Source: a bacterium (GTDB lineage: Bacteria; Margulisbacteria; Marinamargulisbacteria; SXXA01). Taken from it: a stretch of 8,783 nucleotides of DNA. Below, one piece after another: positions 1 to 6,825 of this stretch. The notes beneath the pieces are model-generated. The model did no database searches and had not been told where the DNA came from. It saw only the letters and a list, made by a program, of their open reading frames with translations. The translations under genes were made by a program, and so were the position numbers. Each line of letters opens with the position of its first letter. Position 1 is the first letter of the stretch. The stretch is taken from contig JAGYJO010000056.1 in assembly GCA_018402095.1 (NCBI GenBank), forward strand, positions 1 through 8,783, in the 5' to 3' direction.

Positions 1-279
1 CACCGCCAAAGACTGAACGGCCCCAACCGATTGGGGAAGCCCTACAGGAGTGAAAGACACCCCGCCATCCACACTCCGATACACACGATCAGAACTACCC
101 AACCATATCGCCCCATCACGATCCACAACGGCATCTTGAATACGGGCCGAAAACGGAGAGGCTTCGGCTTGTTTGACAGACGAAAAAAACGACCAGTGTT
201 GCAAGAGAATGCCAGACAAGGCAATCACGATCAGAAACACAGCAGAAGTTAAACCGACAATACGGTGAAATGGTCTCAT
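1..279 (-). CDS. PepSY-type membrane-anchored beta-propeller protein (N-terminal part, cut by window edge)
   Basis: The reading frame opens at ATG 279 and runs off the left edge after 93 codons. Residues 1-27 read as a short basic/His segment (MRPFHRIVGL) followed by one hydrophobic helix (about 8-26, ending LSGILLQH), which resembles the N-terminal helix of PepSY-associated membrane proteins. From about residue 48 the text changes to a beta-propeller style: VVDRDGAIWLGSSD, then SVDGGVSFTPV at 69-79, an Asp-box-like turn seen in BNR/YCF48-type repeats. The expected topology is an inner-membrane anchor with a periplasmic propeller. It is the third cistron after the porin and the FMN-binding protein, so a role in envelope electron transfer is inferred from context. 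No Shine-Dalgarno sequence precedes ATG 279. An in-frame ATG lies at 315, and a 28-codon ORF (276-362, hydrophobic end) overlaps the start as ATGA, so coupled translation is possible. The C-terminal portion is unseen. Confidence 0.7.
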   Translation of the reverse strand, partial: MRPFHRIVGLTSAVFLIVIALSGILLQHWSFFSSVKQAEASPFSARIQDAVVDRDGAIWLGSSDRVYRSVDGGVSFTPVGLPQSVGAVQSLAV

Positions 280-408
280 ATGAGATAACGTACCATAAAA
301 ACCGCCACCAACCATAGTTTATGAGTACGTGATTCCTTGGCGCAGCAGCTGGAACGAGGCATCAGATTCAGACGAAGACTAAATTAAGTCTGGACATGAT
401 GCGCTCCC

Positions 409-975
409 CTATTCCGAAGCCATCACAAAACGATGAACGATCCCCAAGGCCTTCTTCACGCCAAAGGTCACCGTCCAAGAAGAAACAGTGGCACCCGAAA
501 TACAATCAACGTCCAAATCCGGTTTTAACGGATTTTTCAAAGATTTTTGACGAAATTGATTGAGAAATCGCTTTTTCCGAACCTCTGCACCTATTTTTTC
601 ACGATATACCATGACAGCGGTCCCCATCACTTTTTCATCGACACCGACACCCACCATGAATGTAATGGGATAAAACTTACCCAATTCATTTAACACAACC
701 GCATGGCCAAGTATTCTCGATTGTTTGTCCTTGGGTATCAAAATAGCATACTGGGTTTGACGTATCGGGGTGTTCAATAATTGGGAGAGAAAGTCACGGT
801 CTGACGCCGACAAATCAAAAGACCTTGTTTCAACCGATACCATATCTGGAAATATCGATTTAACCGCCTGGGCTTCAGAGAGATACACCTGCTCAATAGG
901 ACTAGCCGTAACAGCAGAAGGGACAACCAGAGCGATACAAAAAAGAAGCCATCCCAAAAACGCATAAAAGGACAT
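409..975 (-). CDS. exported FMN-binding domain protein (RnfG/NqrC-like covalent flavoprotein)
   Basis: This is a 188-residue protein when started at ATG 975. A hydrophobic export signal spans about residues 5-24 (ending VTASP). The FMN_bind-type domain follows, with HAVVLNELGKFYPITFMVGV near 91-110 and MVYREKIGAEV near 122-132. It ends with the flavinylation motif D157-C-I-S160-G-A-T163, matching the D-x2-(S/T)-G-A-(T/S) site where ApbE attaches FMN to the last Thr/Ser in RnfG, NqrC and related proteins. It is therefore probably a periplasmic electron carrier. It lies between the porin and the PepSY-propeller gene, on the same strand. The open frame extends to an ATG at 1008, but that codon sits in the loop of a hairpin. 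ATG 975 has AAAGGG at 983-988, 7 nt upstream, and places the hydrophobic signal at the very N-terminus. One oddity is that the signal lacks an N-terminal Lys/Arg, which the longer start would supply. No ApbE gene is visible in the window. Confidence 0.82.
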   Translation of the reverse strand: MSFYAFLGWLLFCIALVVPSAVTASPIEQVYLSEAQAVKSIFPDMVSVETRSFDLSASDRDFLSQLLNTPIRQTQYAILIPKDKQSRILGHAVVLNELGKFYPITFMVGVGVDEKVMGTAVMVYREKIGAEVRKKRFLNQFRQKSLKNPLKPDLDVDCISGATVSSWTVTFGVKKALGIVHRFVMASE

Positions 976-982
976 GCCACTA

Positions 983-988
983 CCCTTT
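983..988 (-). promoter_or_regulatory. ribosome binding site that decides the FMN-binding protein start
   Basis: AAAGGG on the minus strand lies 7 nt before ATG 975. The longer candidate start at 1008 has no comparable site, because its upstream bases are one arm of a hairpin. Confidence 0.6.
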
Positions 989-994
989 ATAAAT

Positions 995-1018
995 AGGGAC
1001 GCACACATGTGCGTCCCT
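995..1018 (-). terminator. perfect intercistronic hairpin between porin and FMN-binding gene
   Basis: On the minus strand, AGGGACGCAC and GTGCGTCCCT form a perfect 10-bp stem closed by a 4-nt loop (ATGT). It begins 8 nt after the porin stop codon and ends 19 nt before the FMN-binding start at 975. What follows is ATTTAT, not a run of U, so it is a poor intrinsic terminator. A partial terminator or an RNA-stabilising hairpin that keeps porin expression above that of the downstream genes is more likely. This role is inferred from position and shape. Confidence 0.55.
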
Positions 1019-1026
1019 TAGTCAGA

Positions 1027-2148
1027 CTAAAAACCAACAGCAACAGATCCAAGCATCACGTTTTCAGCGGATTCATTCATTTGATATTCCAGCTTAAACA
1101 CAGTGGTCGCCATCGGACGATAATTCATACCCACTGTTGTTCGTTTCGGATTTGAAGCAGCTGCCGTGCTTGAGGTATCCAAAGACGCTTGGCCATACCG
1201 ACCAAACAGCGTAAATGTTGGGTTAGCAAAATCTTCATCCAAAAACGTATTTTTGAAAAAATCAGGGAAAAAGCTATAGCCACCTTCAAGATAGAAACCA
1301 TTCATAGCAGTAGGGTTTGAACCAGATGCGTCAGCGTTGACTTGCGCCCACTCAGAAACAGCATAGAAGGGTCCCGACTTCCAAGCCACATCAAAGCCGA
1401 GCATGTTGAGATTTAATTTTTCATCCGCATCATATTTACCAGTGTACATACTTAAGCCAGTATTCAATCCCAAAAATGGACTATAGCCCACACGGGTTAC
1501 AATCGCTTTGTTTTTGTTATTGTCGGTTTTGAAGTTTGGACGCATATCACGAATACCTTTTGTAGCACTGGTCGTGCCGCTCAAGCCATTCAACACATAA
1601 ACGCTGTAATCCATAACCGCTTCATCACTAACATCAAAGTTGCCATGAACCCCAATACCCGTATCAGACCATGTCGTCGGAACGATATATCTGGCGTATA
1701 ACGATCTATCTGTCAGCTCACGCACATCCGAATCGTGCAAGACATTGATACGACCAAAAGGAACCACGACAATACCGGTTCTCAATGTCGCTACAGTGTT
1801 GATTTTATAATCAACCCAAGCCTGTTCTATCTTGATTTCACCCGATTTACTGGGGTCTCCACCATATTCAAATTCCAATTCAGCATTCACCAAAACACGC
1901 GAGTGGACCTGGGAAGACACATCCAATACAAAACGGTGGGCAATAAAACTATCCGCAGATTCACCCGATTGCCATTCCGTATCAAAATAACCACCCACTT
2001 GGCGTTCTCCCACACGATCAAAGGCCGTCAAAGCCCAACCCCCTGGACTTTTGACCGAATCATGCGCGACTTCAGTGGCCATGACGTCTGTCATAGGTAC
2101 AAGCGCCATACTCAAAAATACACATGTCAAAAACGGATACAGCTTCAT
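1027..2148 (-). CDS. outer-membrane porin, OprO/OprP-like (Porin_O_P type)
   Basis: This is a 373-residue protein with a Sec signal peptide (MKLYPFLTCVFLSMALVP..., cleavage likely after VMA at about residue 24). The rest is alternating hydrophobic/polar beta strands typical of a barrel, and it ends in phenylalanine (SVAVGF), the usual C-terminal signature for outer-membrane assembly. Family-like landmarks are GGYFDTEW near residue 53, a strand-loop region reading RTGIVVVPFGRINVLHDSD near 122-140, and IVPTTWSDTGIGVHG shortly after. These resemble the phosphate-selective porin O/P superfamily, whose members are often general or anion channels. The substrate cannot be read from the sequence. The start is firm, with AAGGAG at 2154-2159, 5 nt before the ATG. 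It is the first gene of the operon with the FMN-binding and PepSY-propeller genes, so it may pass a substrate or cofactor for a periplasmic redox system. That link is inference. Confidence 0.8.
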   Translation of the reverse strand: MKLYPFLTCVFLSMALVPMTDVMATEVAHDSVKSPGGWALTAFDRVGERQVGGYFDTEWQSGESADSFIAHRFVLDVSSQVHSRVLVNAELEFEYGGDPSKSGEIKIEQAWVDYKINTVATLRTGIVVVPFGRINVLHDSDVRELTDRSLYARYIVPTTWSDTGIGVHGNFDVSDEAVMDYSVYVLNGLSGTTSATKGIRDMRPNFKTDNNKNKAIVTRVGYSPFLGLNTGLSMYTGKYDADEKLNLNMLGFDVAWKSGPFYAVSEWAQVNADASGSNPTAMNGFYLEGGYSFFPDFFKNTFLDEDFANPTFTLFGRYGQASLDTSSTAAASNPKRTTVGMNYRPMATTVFKLEYQMNESAENVMLGSVAVGF

Positions 2149-2195
2149 CTCGACTCCTTCAGATACTAAAAAAATTTCAACTTCATAAACACATC

Positions 2196-2220
2196 AATAC
2201 TAATACTGAGACTTAGTATT
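2196..2220. promoter_or_regulatory. possible operator: tandem AATACT plus inverted AGTATT
   Basis: AATACT occurs twice head to tail (2196-2207) and is followed after 7 nt by its inverse AGTATT (2215-2220). The outer arms AATACTAA/TTAGTATT (2196-2203 and 2213-2220) form an 8-bp inverted repeat. The element touches the -10 hexamer of the porin promoter and covers the expected transcription start, where a repressor would act. A second small inverted repeat, GATAC-CCA-GTATC, lies at 2254-2266, just upstream of the -35. The regulator is unknown. Confidence 0.4.
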
Positions 2221-2244
2221 ATATAAAAAACCACAAAACGTCAA
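2218..2244 (-). promoter_or_regulatory. candidate sigma-70 promoter for the porin operon
   Basis: On the minus strand, TTGACG (2239-2244) and TATAAT (2218-2223) give a near-consensus -35 and a perfect -10. The spacer is 15 bp, which is shorter than the usual 17 and suggests a weak or activator-dependent promoter. It lies about 70 nt upstream of the porin start, leaving a leader of about 60 nt. Confidence 0.5.
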
Positions 2245-2309
2245 CACCATGACGATACCCAGTATCAACAATCAGCCACCCAAAGATTGTGGATCACACA
2301 AAAATAAAA

Positions 2310-2338
2310 TTGACTTATTTGAATAAAAAATAAATACT
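2310..2338 (+). promoter_or_regulatory. candidate promoter for the prepilin gene
   Basis: TTGACT (2310-2315) and AATACT (2333-2338) are separated by 17 bp in a very AT-rich stretch, about 35 nt before the prepilin start. The -35 is good and the -10 is imperfect. The prepilin also has AAAGGAG at 2358-2364, 8 nt before its ATG. Confidence 0.4.
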
Positions 2339-2372
2339 TACGTTTGTTTTTACATATAAAGGAGAGACACTT

Positions 2373-2771
2373 ATGCATCGTTCTGGATTTAGCCTGATTG
2401 AACTCGTCATTGTCGTTGCTATTATGGGATTATTGGGTATGGTTGCGATTCCAAGCTTTAGTGCCATACAAAACAAAACCAAAAACACCACGCTGAAATC
2501 CACAGCACACACACTTGAAATGGCGTTAGAAACCTATTTACTAGACAATAGCGACTATCCAAGTGGTGAGAACATCACAGGGGCCGCACTTGGCACCACA
2601 CTGATCGAAGCTGGATTATTATCTACTATGCCCAAGAATCCATTTACAGGAAATGCACTCTCAGAAACAGATACAAAAGGCAGCTTAGATTATAGCCAAA
2701 CAGACTCCGGATACACACTGATCATTTATGGTAGTGATCCAGATACACCAATCGAAACGATTGTCCGCTAA
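2373..2771 (+). CDS. type IV pilin/GspG-like prepilin
   Basis: This is a 132-residue protein with a textbook class III leader: a 5-residue MHRSG, then the mature N-terminus FSLIELVIVVAIMGLLGMVA. Prepilin peptidase should cut after Gly5. Mature position 5 is the invariant Glu, and the hydrophobic helix (about 20 residues) runs into AIPSF. After the helix, the layout with a helical spine (TLKSTAHTLEMALETYLLDN), a DYPSG segment, and a C-terminal PKNPFTG ... GYTLIIYGSD region resembles GspG-type pseudopilins and minor pilins. It could serve a type II secretion pseudopilus, a type IV pilus or DNA uptake. No assembly ATPase, platform or peptidase gene is in the window, so the partner machine is unknown. 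It stands alone on the plus strand and ends overlapping the sigma-factor gene by 4 nt. Confidence 0.82.
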   Translation: MHRSGFSLIELVIVVAIMGLLGMVAIPSFSAIQNKTKNTTLKSTAHTLEMALETYLLDNSDYPSGENITGAALGTTLIEAGLLSTMPKNPFTGNALSETDTKGSLDYSQTDSGYTLIIYGSDPDTPIETIVR

Positions 2772-3322
2772 TCTTCAACAATAGGACACGTCAAAGTAGC
2801 CATTTTAGGGCCTTCTATGACTTTTCTTAGCTTGTCTATAGCTTTTTTGTAGATACGCGATATTTGAGATTCAGACACGCCCACCAGCTCACCAATTTGC
2901 TTGAAGGTGAGGTCATCTTTTGTGTGAGACAAGACAATTTTCCGTTCCCGAATAGAAAGAACCTTCATGGCTTCTTGTAATTGAACACCCGTTTCAATCT
3001 CATTTTCAAAATCAGCTCTATCCTGCATGGCCATTAAAATATAAGCAGCATCCGTCACCCAGTCATACAAACGAGATGGGTCCGAACGGGTAATAAAGCG
3101 AATATGATCTTTCATCGCACCCACAATACGGGCTCTTGCCAATGGCCAAATATCCGGACACCGCGTAGGAATCCAAACTTTGACGGTTTCTAAAAACTCC
3201 AAATGCGCCACAGTTTTGAGGTCATCTATCTCACTATCCACCACATGATAGGGCAAATGTCGACTATACCGACGCACAATAGCATCCACTTTGGGCTGAA
3301 AACGCGTCAAAACAGTGTTCAC
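2768..3322 (-). CDS. fliA: short FliA/WhiG-type flagellar sigma factor
   Basis: This is a 184-residue sigma-70 family protein. Region 2 covers roughly residues 8-80: FQPKVDAIVRRYSRHLP, then DSEIDDLKTVAHLEFLETV, then LARARIVGAMKDHIR, matching the A..RI.GAM.D..R signature of sigma-28 factors. Region 4 covers about 120-168: LSIRERKIVL, then the helix-turn-helix LTFKQIGELVGVSESQISRIYKKAIDKLR. It would steer RNA polymerase to late flagellar promoters, which fits its place at the end of the flagellar export operon. Typical FliA is about 240 residues. Here only about 35-40 residues separate regions 2 and 4, so region 3 is largely missing. The start is GTG 3322, the only acceptable start codon in the open frame, with no clear Shine-Dalgarno. 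The frame stays open upstream to about 3375 without another start codon. Its stop overlaps the prepilin stop tail to tail. Confidence 0.8.
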   Translation of the reverse strand: MNTVLTRFQPKVDAIVRRYSRHLPYHVVDSEIDDLKTVAHLEFLETVKVWIPTRCPDIWPLARARIVGAMKDHIRFITRSDPSRLYDWVTDAAYILMAMQDRADFENEIETGVQLQEAMKVLSIRERKIVLSHTKDDLTFKQIGELVGVSESQISRIYKKAIDKLRKVIEGPKMATLTCPIVED

Positions 3323-3354
3323 ATGCTTAGATAAAAGATGAACTTTGAGCTGAT

Positions 3355-3670
3355 TTAAAACAGGTAGTTCTTAACTTTTCCCACAAATGTATTTAGTGGA
3401 TCCGCCATCAAGAAATACGAAGCTCCGCCAATACCTTCTGCCCAATACACAGCCTGACACTCTTTATCCGCCAACGCTTCTGGCAATAACACTTGCGCCA
3501 ACATTTCAGCCAAATTTTTCACCTTATTGAAATCCAAGCCTTGTCTTCAGCCGAATGGCAGCCAAACTATCAACACGACATCCACATAATTAGCTCCCAG
3601 AACGGTGACGCACCCGTCTATAATCGCTCTTGTGGAATATGCTCTAAAAAGGGCTGTCGTCATCGCTCAT
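3355..3670 (-). pseudogene. unrecognised small gene between flhA and fliA, broken by several frameshifts
   Basis: A gene appears to start at ATG 3670, whose ATGA overlaps the flhA stop, and to end at 3355, 33 nt before fliA. It cannot be read in one frame. Plausible protein text continues through all three frames: MSDDDSPF; LEHIPQERL; DGCVTVLGANYVDVVLI; LAAIRLKTRLGF; then an unbroken last stretch from 3537 (DFNKVKNLAEMLAQVLLPEAL ... FVGKVKNYLF, about 60 residues). Successive breaks correspond to loss of 1, 1, 1 and 2 bases, or a single-base gain at the last. The repaired product would be about 106 residues. I do not recognise it. It shows no GTPase or ATPase P-loop, so it is not FlhF or FlhG, the usual occupants of this position. 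It may be a real small gene hit by consensus errors, or a decayed one. Confidence 0.45.
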
Positions 3671-5742
3671 TCGCTAATCATTCCTATAGATTGTACTTTT
3701 ATCTGAGGTACAATTTCATTGTAAGACAAAACAGATAATTGTGGATAATTACGCTCAGAAAAGCGTTTCAAATGTACACGTAATCGTGGGGAACACAAGG
3801 AAACCGGTGCTTTTTCCATTTTCCGAAAATTAGCCATGTGTTCACCGATTTGACTCAACACATGTTCCCCCAACTGTGGATCCAAGGCCAAGAAAGAGCC
3901 GTACTCTGATTGATGTACCGAGTTGATCATCAATTCTTCCAAACGTGGATCAATGGTAAACACCGTCAAAACATCATCCGTGTCCACATAGCCTGTACAA
4001 ATTTGTCGAGCCAAAGCTTGACGAACGTATTCAGACAACAAATTTGTATCTCGAGACACATGGGCATAATCAGCCAAACGTTCCAAAATTGTAGATAAAT
4101 CTCGAATCGACACCCGCTCACGGACAAGGGACTGCAACACCTTGTGTACCTGACCCAAAGACAACATATCCGGCACCAATTCACGAACAATCGCAGCGTT
4201 AGAGTTTTTGACCAACTCAAGCAGAGATTGTACGTTTTGACGGGTCATAATTTCATCGGCATGCTGTTTGATCGCATCCGAAAAATGATTGGCAATAAAA
4301 TCTGTAATATTTTGAGCAGGAATAAGGTTATCCTGCAACGCTTCCAACTGATCCTCTGATACCCAAGCCCCAGGAAATGCCGTAATAGGATCCGTCGCTT
4401 CAATACTATCAATGCCTTTACGCTTGAGTTCAGACACCGACTTGGGAACAAAGAAATGACCGGGCAAGGCTTCTCCCACCGCTATTTTTGTACCGCGAAT
4501 GTCTATCTGATATTGGTTAGGAGGCAAGCTCAAATCATCCATAACACGAACACCTGGAATAACAAAGCCAAGCTCTTGGCCAATATGATAACGAACCAAG
4601 GTAATCCGCTCCAGCAATGGGCCATTCTGACTAGGGTCAATCAAGGGGACCAAATTACGCCCCGTTTTAAGACTGATAGGATCCAAGCCCAAAGTATTGA
4701 GCAAGTTCTCAGGCTTTTTCAACGCATCCTTCGCAGCTTCTTGGGTAGAATCCGATGCCATTTCATCTTCCTGCTGCTGTGTTTTCATAATAAAGGCGGC
4801 CAAAGCCCCCATCGCAAGCCCACAGGCAAGAAAAGGCACTGTCGGCATCCCTGGAATAATACCAAATAGTACCAATATGAAAGATGTGACTGCAAAAGCT
4901 TTTGGCTGTGAAAAAATCTGAACGGCCACATCAGAACCCAAACTGGCCTCAGAAGCAGACTTGGTCACAACCAAACCTGTCGCGATAGAAATAAGCAGGG
5001 CAGGAATCTGAGACACCAAGCCATCCCCTATTGTCAGGGTAGTATAAATACTCATGGCCTCACCAATAGCCAAATCCTTTTGAAAACGACCGATAATAAT
5101 ACCACCAATCACGTTAACAAAAACGATGATGATACCCGCGATAGCATCTCCCTTAACAAATTTGTTAGCACCATCCATAGAACCGAAAAAGGTGGATTCT
5201 CGTTCCAGTTTTTTACGTCGCTCTCTGGCTTGTTCCGCATCGATCAAGCCCGCGTTCAAATCCGCATCAATACTCATCTGCTTACCCGGCAAGGCATCCA
5301 AGGTAAACCGAGCCGCAACTTCAGCAACCCGTTCCGAACCTTTTGTAACAACCAAAAACTGAACCAAGGTGATAATACAAAAAGCAACAATACCCACAAC
5401 AAAATTGCCACGCGTAACAAAACTAGCAAAAGCTTCTACCATGGTCCCATCAAAGGCTGGGCCCAAAGCCAAAATTAATTTGGTAGACGAGACGTTAATC
5501 GATAGTCGAAACAATGTCGTTACCAACAACAGAGAAGGAAATGCAGCAAAATCCAAGGGCTGCTTCAAATACATCGATACCAAAAGAACAGCCACAGAAA
5601 TGGCCATGTTCAATACCATCAAATAATCCAACACAACCGTTGGAATAGGCATGATCATGACGCCAATGATCATGATAACAATGGCCGCCAATAAAATATC
5701 AGCAATACTAAAAAGTTCTTTTAACTGTCTTAAACCTAGCAT
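3667..5742 (-). CDS. flhA: flagellar export gate protein FlhA
   Basis: This is a complete 691-residue FlhA, a normal family length. FlhA forms the nonameric inner-membrane export gate of the flagellar type III secretion system, and its cytosolic domain docks chaperone-substrate complexes. Transmembrane helices fill residues 15-60, 68-92, 112-132, 200-218, 240-260 and 283-318. The conserved FHIPEP segment (ARFTLDALPGKQMSIDADLN, about 144-163) is followed by ESTFFGSMDGANKFVKGDA (182-200) and TIGDGLVSQIPALLIS (237-252). The acidic linker QQQEDEMASD (322-331) leads to the large cytosolic domain. The frame is unbroken over 2 kb. ATG 5742 lies 3 nt after the flhB stop, with only a weak AGGA upstream, so coupled translation is likely. 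Its stop overlaps the next start as ATGA. Confidence 0.97.
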   Translation of the reverse strand: MLGLRQLKELFSIADILLAAIVIMIIGVMIMPIPTVVLDYLMVLNMAISVAVLLVSMYLKQPLDFAAFPSLLLVTTLFRLSINVSSTKLILALGPAFDGTMVEAFASFVTRGNFVVGIVAFCIITLVQFLVVTKGSERVAEVAARFTLDALPGKQMSIDADLNAGLIDAEQARERRKKLERESTFFGSMDGANKFVKGDAIAGIIIVFVNVIGGIIIGRFQKDLAIGEAMSIYTTLTIGDGLVSQIPALLISIATGLVVTKSASEASLGSDVAVQIFSQPKAFAVTSFILVLFGIIPGMPTVPFLACGLAMGALAAFIMKTQQQEDEMASDSTQEAAKDALKKPENLLNTLGLDPISLKTGRNLVPLIDPSQNGPLLERITLVRYHIGQELGFVIPGVRVMDDLSLPPNQYQIDIRGTKIAVGEALPGHFFVPKSVSELKRKGIDSIEATDPITAFPGAWVSEDQLEALQDNLIPAQNITDFIANHFSDAIKQHADEIMTRQNVQSLLELVKNSNAAIVRELVPDMLSLGQVHKVLQSLVRERVSIRDLSTILERLADYAHVSRDTNLLSEYVRQALARQICTGYVDTDDVLTVFTIDPRLEELMINSVHQSEYGSFLALDPQLGEHVLSQIGEHMANFRKMEKAPVSLCSPRLRVHLKRFSERNYPQLSVLSYNEIVPQIKVQSIGMISE

Positions 5743-5745
5743 GGG

Positions 5746-6825
5746 TTATAGGGTATCCTGTCGCTGACCACGTTTTTTGCGCAAATTATACACAAATGCC
5801 AATATCTGAGCTACCGCCTTATAGTATTGTGGCGGCACTTCTGTGTCCACCTCCACTACAGGAAACAAAGCCCTAGCCAATGCCACATTCTCAACAATGA
5901 CGACATTATGCTGGGCCGCAATACGTTTTATCGTCTCCGCTACCAATAGTTTGCCCTTTGCGAGAACAACAGGGGCCTTCATTTTGTCAGGCTTATACGC
6001 CAATGCAATGGCAATGTGCGTCGGATTCGTGACCACAACGTCAGCCCCAGGGACAGATCCCATTTGACGCCCCATAGACATTTGCCGTGATGCCTCTTTC
6101 TGGCGTTGCTTAATCTGGGGGTCCCCTTCCAACCGTTTGTATTCGTCTTTGATTTCTTTCTTGGTCATTTTCATAGACTTCAAGTGTTCGTGTTTTTGAT
6201 AAAAATAATCAAATATCGCCACTGCGATATAAAACAATCCCACACGAATCACCACCTTCATCACCAGATCACCAGTAAAGGCCATAACCTGAAAAGGACT
6301 CAAACTTTGTGACAAAATAACGATTGGAAAATCTTCTATAATGACAATGATGATCAACCAAATAACAATGGCCATTTTAATAGAGGACTTCACCAACTCT
6401 ACATATTGTTTCAAAGCAAAAAACTTCTTAAAGCCTTCGATCGGATTCAGTTTTTCTAACTTAGGCGCTATCGAGGACATCGAAAACAAAAAGCCCGTCT
6501 GAAGAGACTCGATAATCAATGCCGTCACAAATGTCACCGCAAACAACGGCGCCATCGCAAGAAGGAATGAAAACGTGGTCTCCTTCAACAACTGACCCAC
6601 AACACTCTCAGAAAAAGCCAAAGGAATATAACCAAAAGACTGTCTCAAAATGGTATCCATAGAATCCCAAAGATGCGCAACAGATGCCTTCAATGTAAAA
6701 AAAGACACAAAAATCATGGTCACTGCGGTGATATCTTTGCTCTTCGCAATTTGGCCTTTTTCCCGAGATTCCCGCAGTTTATGTGGGGTCGGCTCTTCCG
6801 TTTTATCCCCTGAATCTTCACCCAT
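5746..6825 (-). CDS. flhB: flagellar export substrate-specificity switch protein FlhB
   Basis: This is a complete 359-residue FlhB. The N-terminus carries the conserved block GDKTEEPTPHKLRESREKGQ (about 6-25). Four membrane segments follow, at roughly 32-52, 86-108, 145-170 and 185-210. The cytoplasmic domain contains MTKKEIKDEYKRLEGDP (about 220-236) and the self-cleavage motif N267-P-T-H270, where FlhB cuts itself between Asn and Pro to switch from rod/hook to filament export. It ends with the usual PPQYYKAVAQILAFVY segment. The ATG directly abuts the fliR stop (TAA then ATG) and the gene ends 3 nt before flhA, so the three are clearly co-transcribed. Nothing in the sequence suggests loss of function. 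Confidence 0.97.
   Translation of the reverse strand: MGEDSGDKTEEPTPHKLRESREKGQIAKSKDITAVTMIFVSFFTLKASVAHLWDSMDTILRQSFGYIPLAFSESVVGQLLKETTFSFLLAMAPLFAVTFVTALIIESLQTGFLFSMSSIAPKLEKLNPIEGFKKFFALKQYVELVKSSIKMAIVIWLIIIVIIEDFPIVILSQSLSPFQVMAFTGDLVMKVVIRVGLFYIAVAIFDYFYQKHEHLKSMKMTKKEIKDEYKRLEGDPQIKQRQKEASRQMSMGRQMGSVPGADVVVTNPTHIAIALAYKPDKMKAPVVLAKGKLLVAETIKRIAAQHNVVIVENVALARALFPVVEVDTEVPPQYYKAVAQILAFVYNLRKKRGQRQDTL

Noticed and set aside
31..252. Plus-strand ORF opposite the PepSY-propeller gene
   Set aside because: It has no ribosome binding site and a low-complexity basic composition. The minus-strand frame has a coherent membrane helix and Asp-box text.
376..391. Near-palindrome AGACTAAATTAAGTCT after the FMN-binding gene
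   Set aside because: The stem is short and AT-rich with no U-tract. It is too weak to call a terminator or operator.
976..1008. Longer N-terminus for the FMN-binding protein starting at ATG 1008
   Set aside because: The start codon is in a perfect hairpin loop without a ribosome binding site. ATG 975 has AAAGGG at proper spacing and begins right at the hydrophobic signal.
3323..3354. Separate sigma-28 promoter upstream of fliA
   Set aside because: No TAAA...GCCGATAA-like pair or other convincing promoter is visible in the short gap. Transcription from the upstream flagellar operon is sufficient.
4456..5626. Several plus-strand ORFs of 70-140 codons opposite flhA
   Set aside because: They are antisense shadows of a fully conserved flhA, with no start signals and no recognisable protein features.
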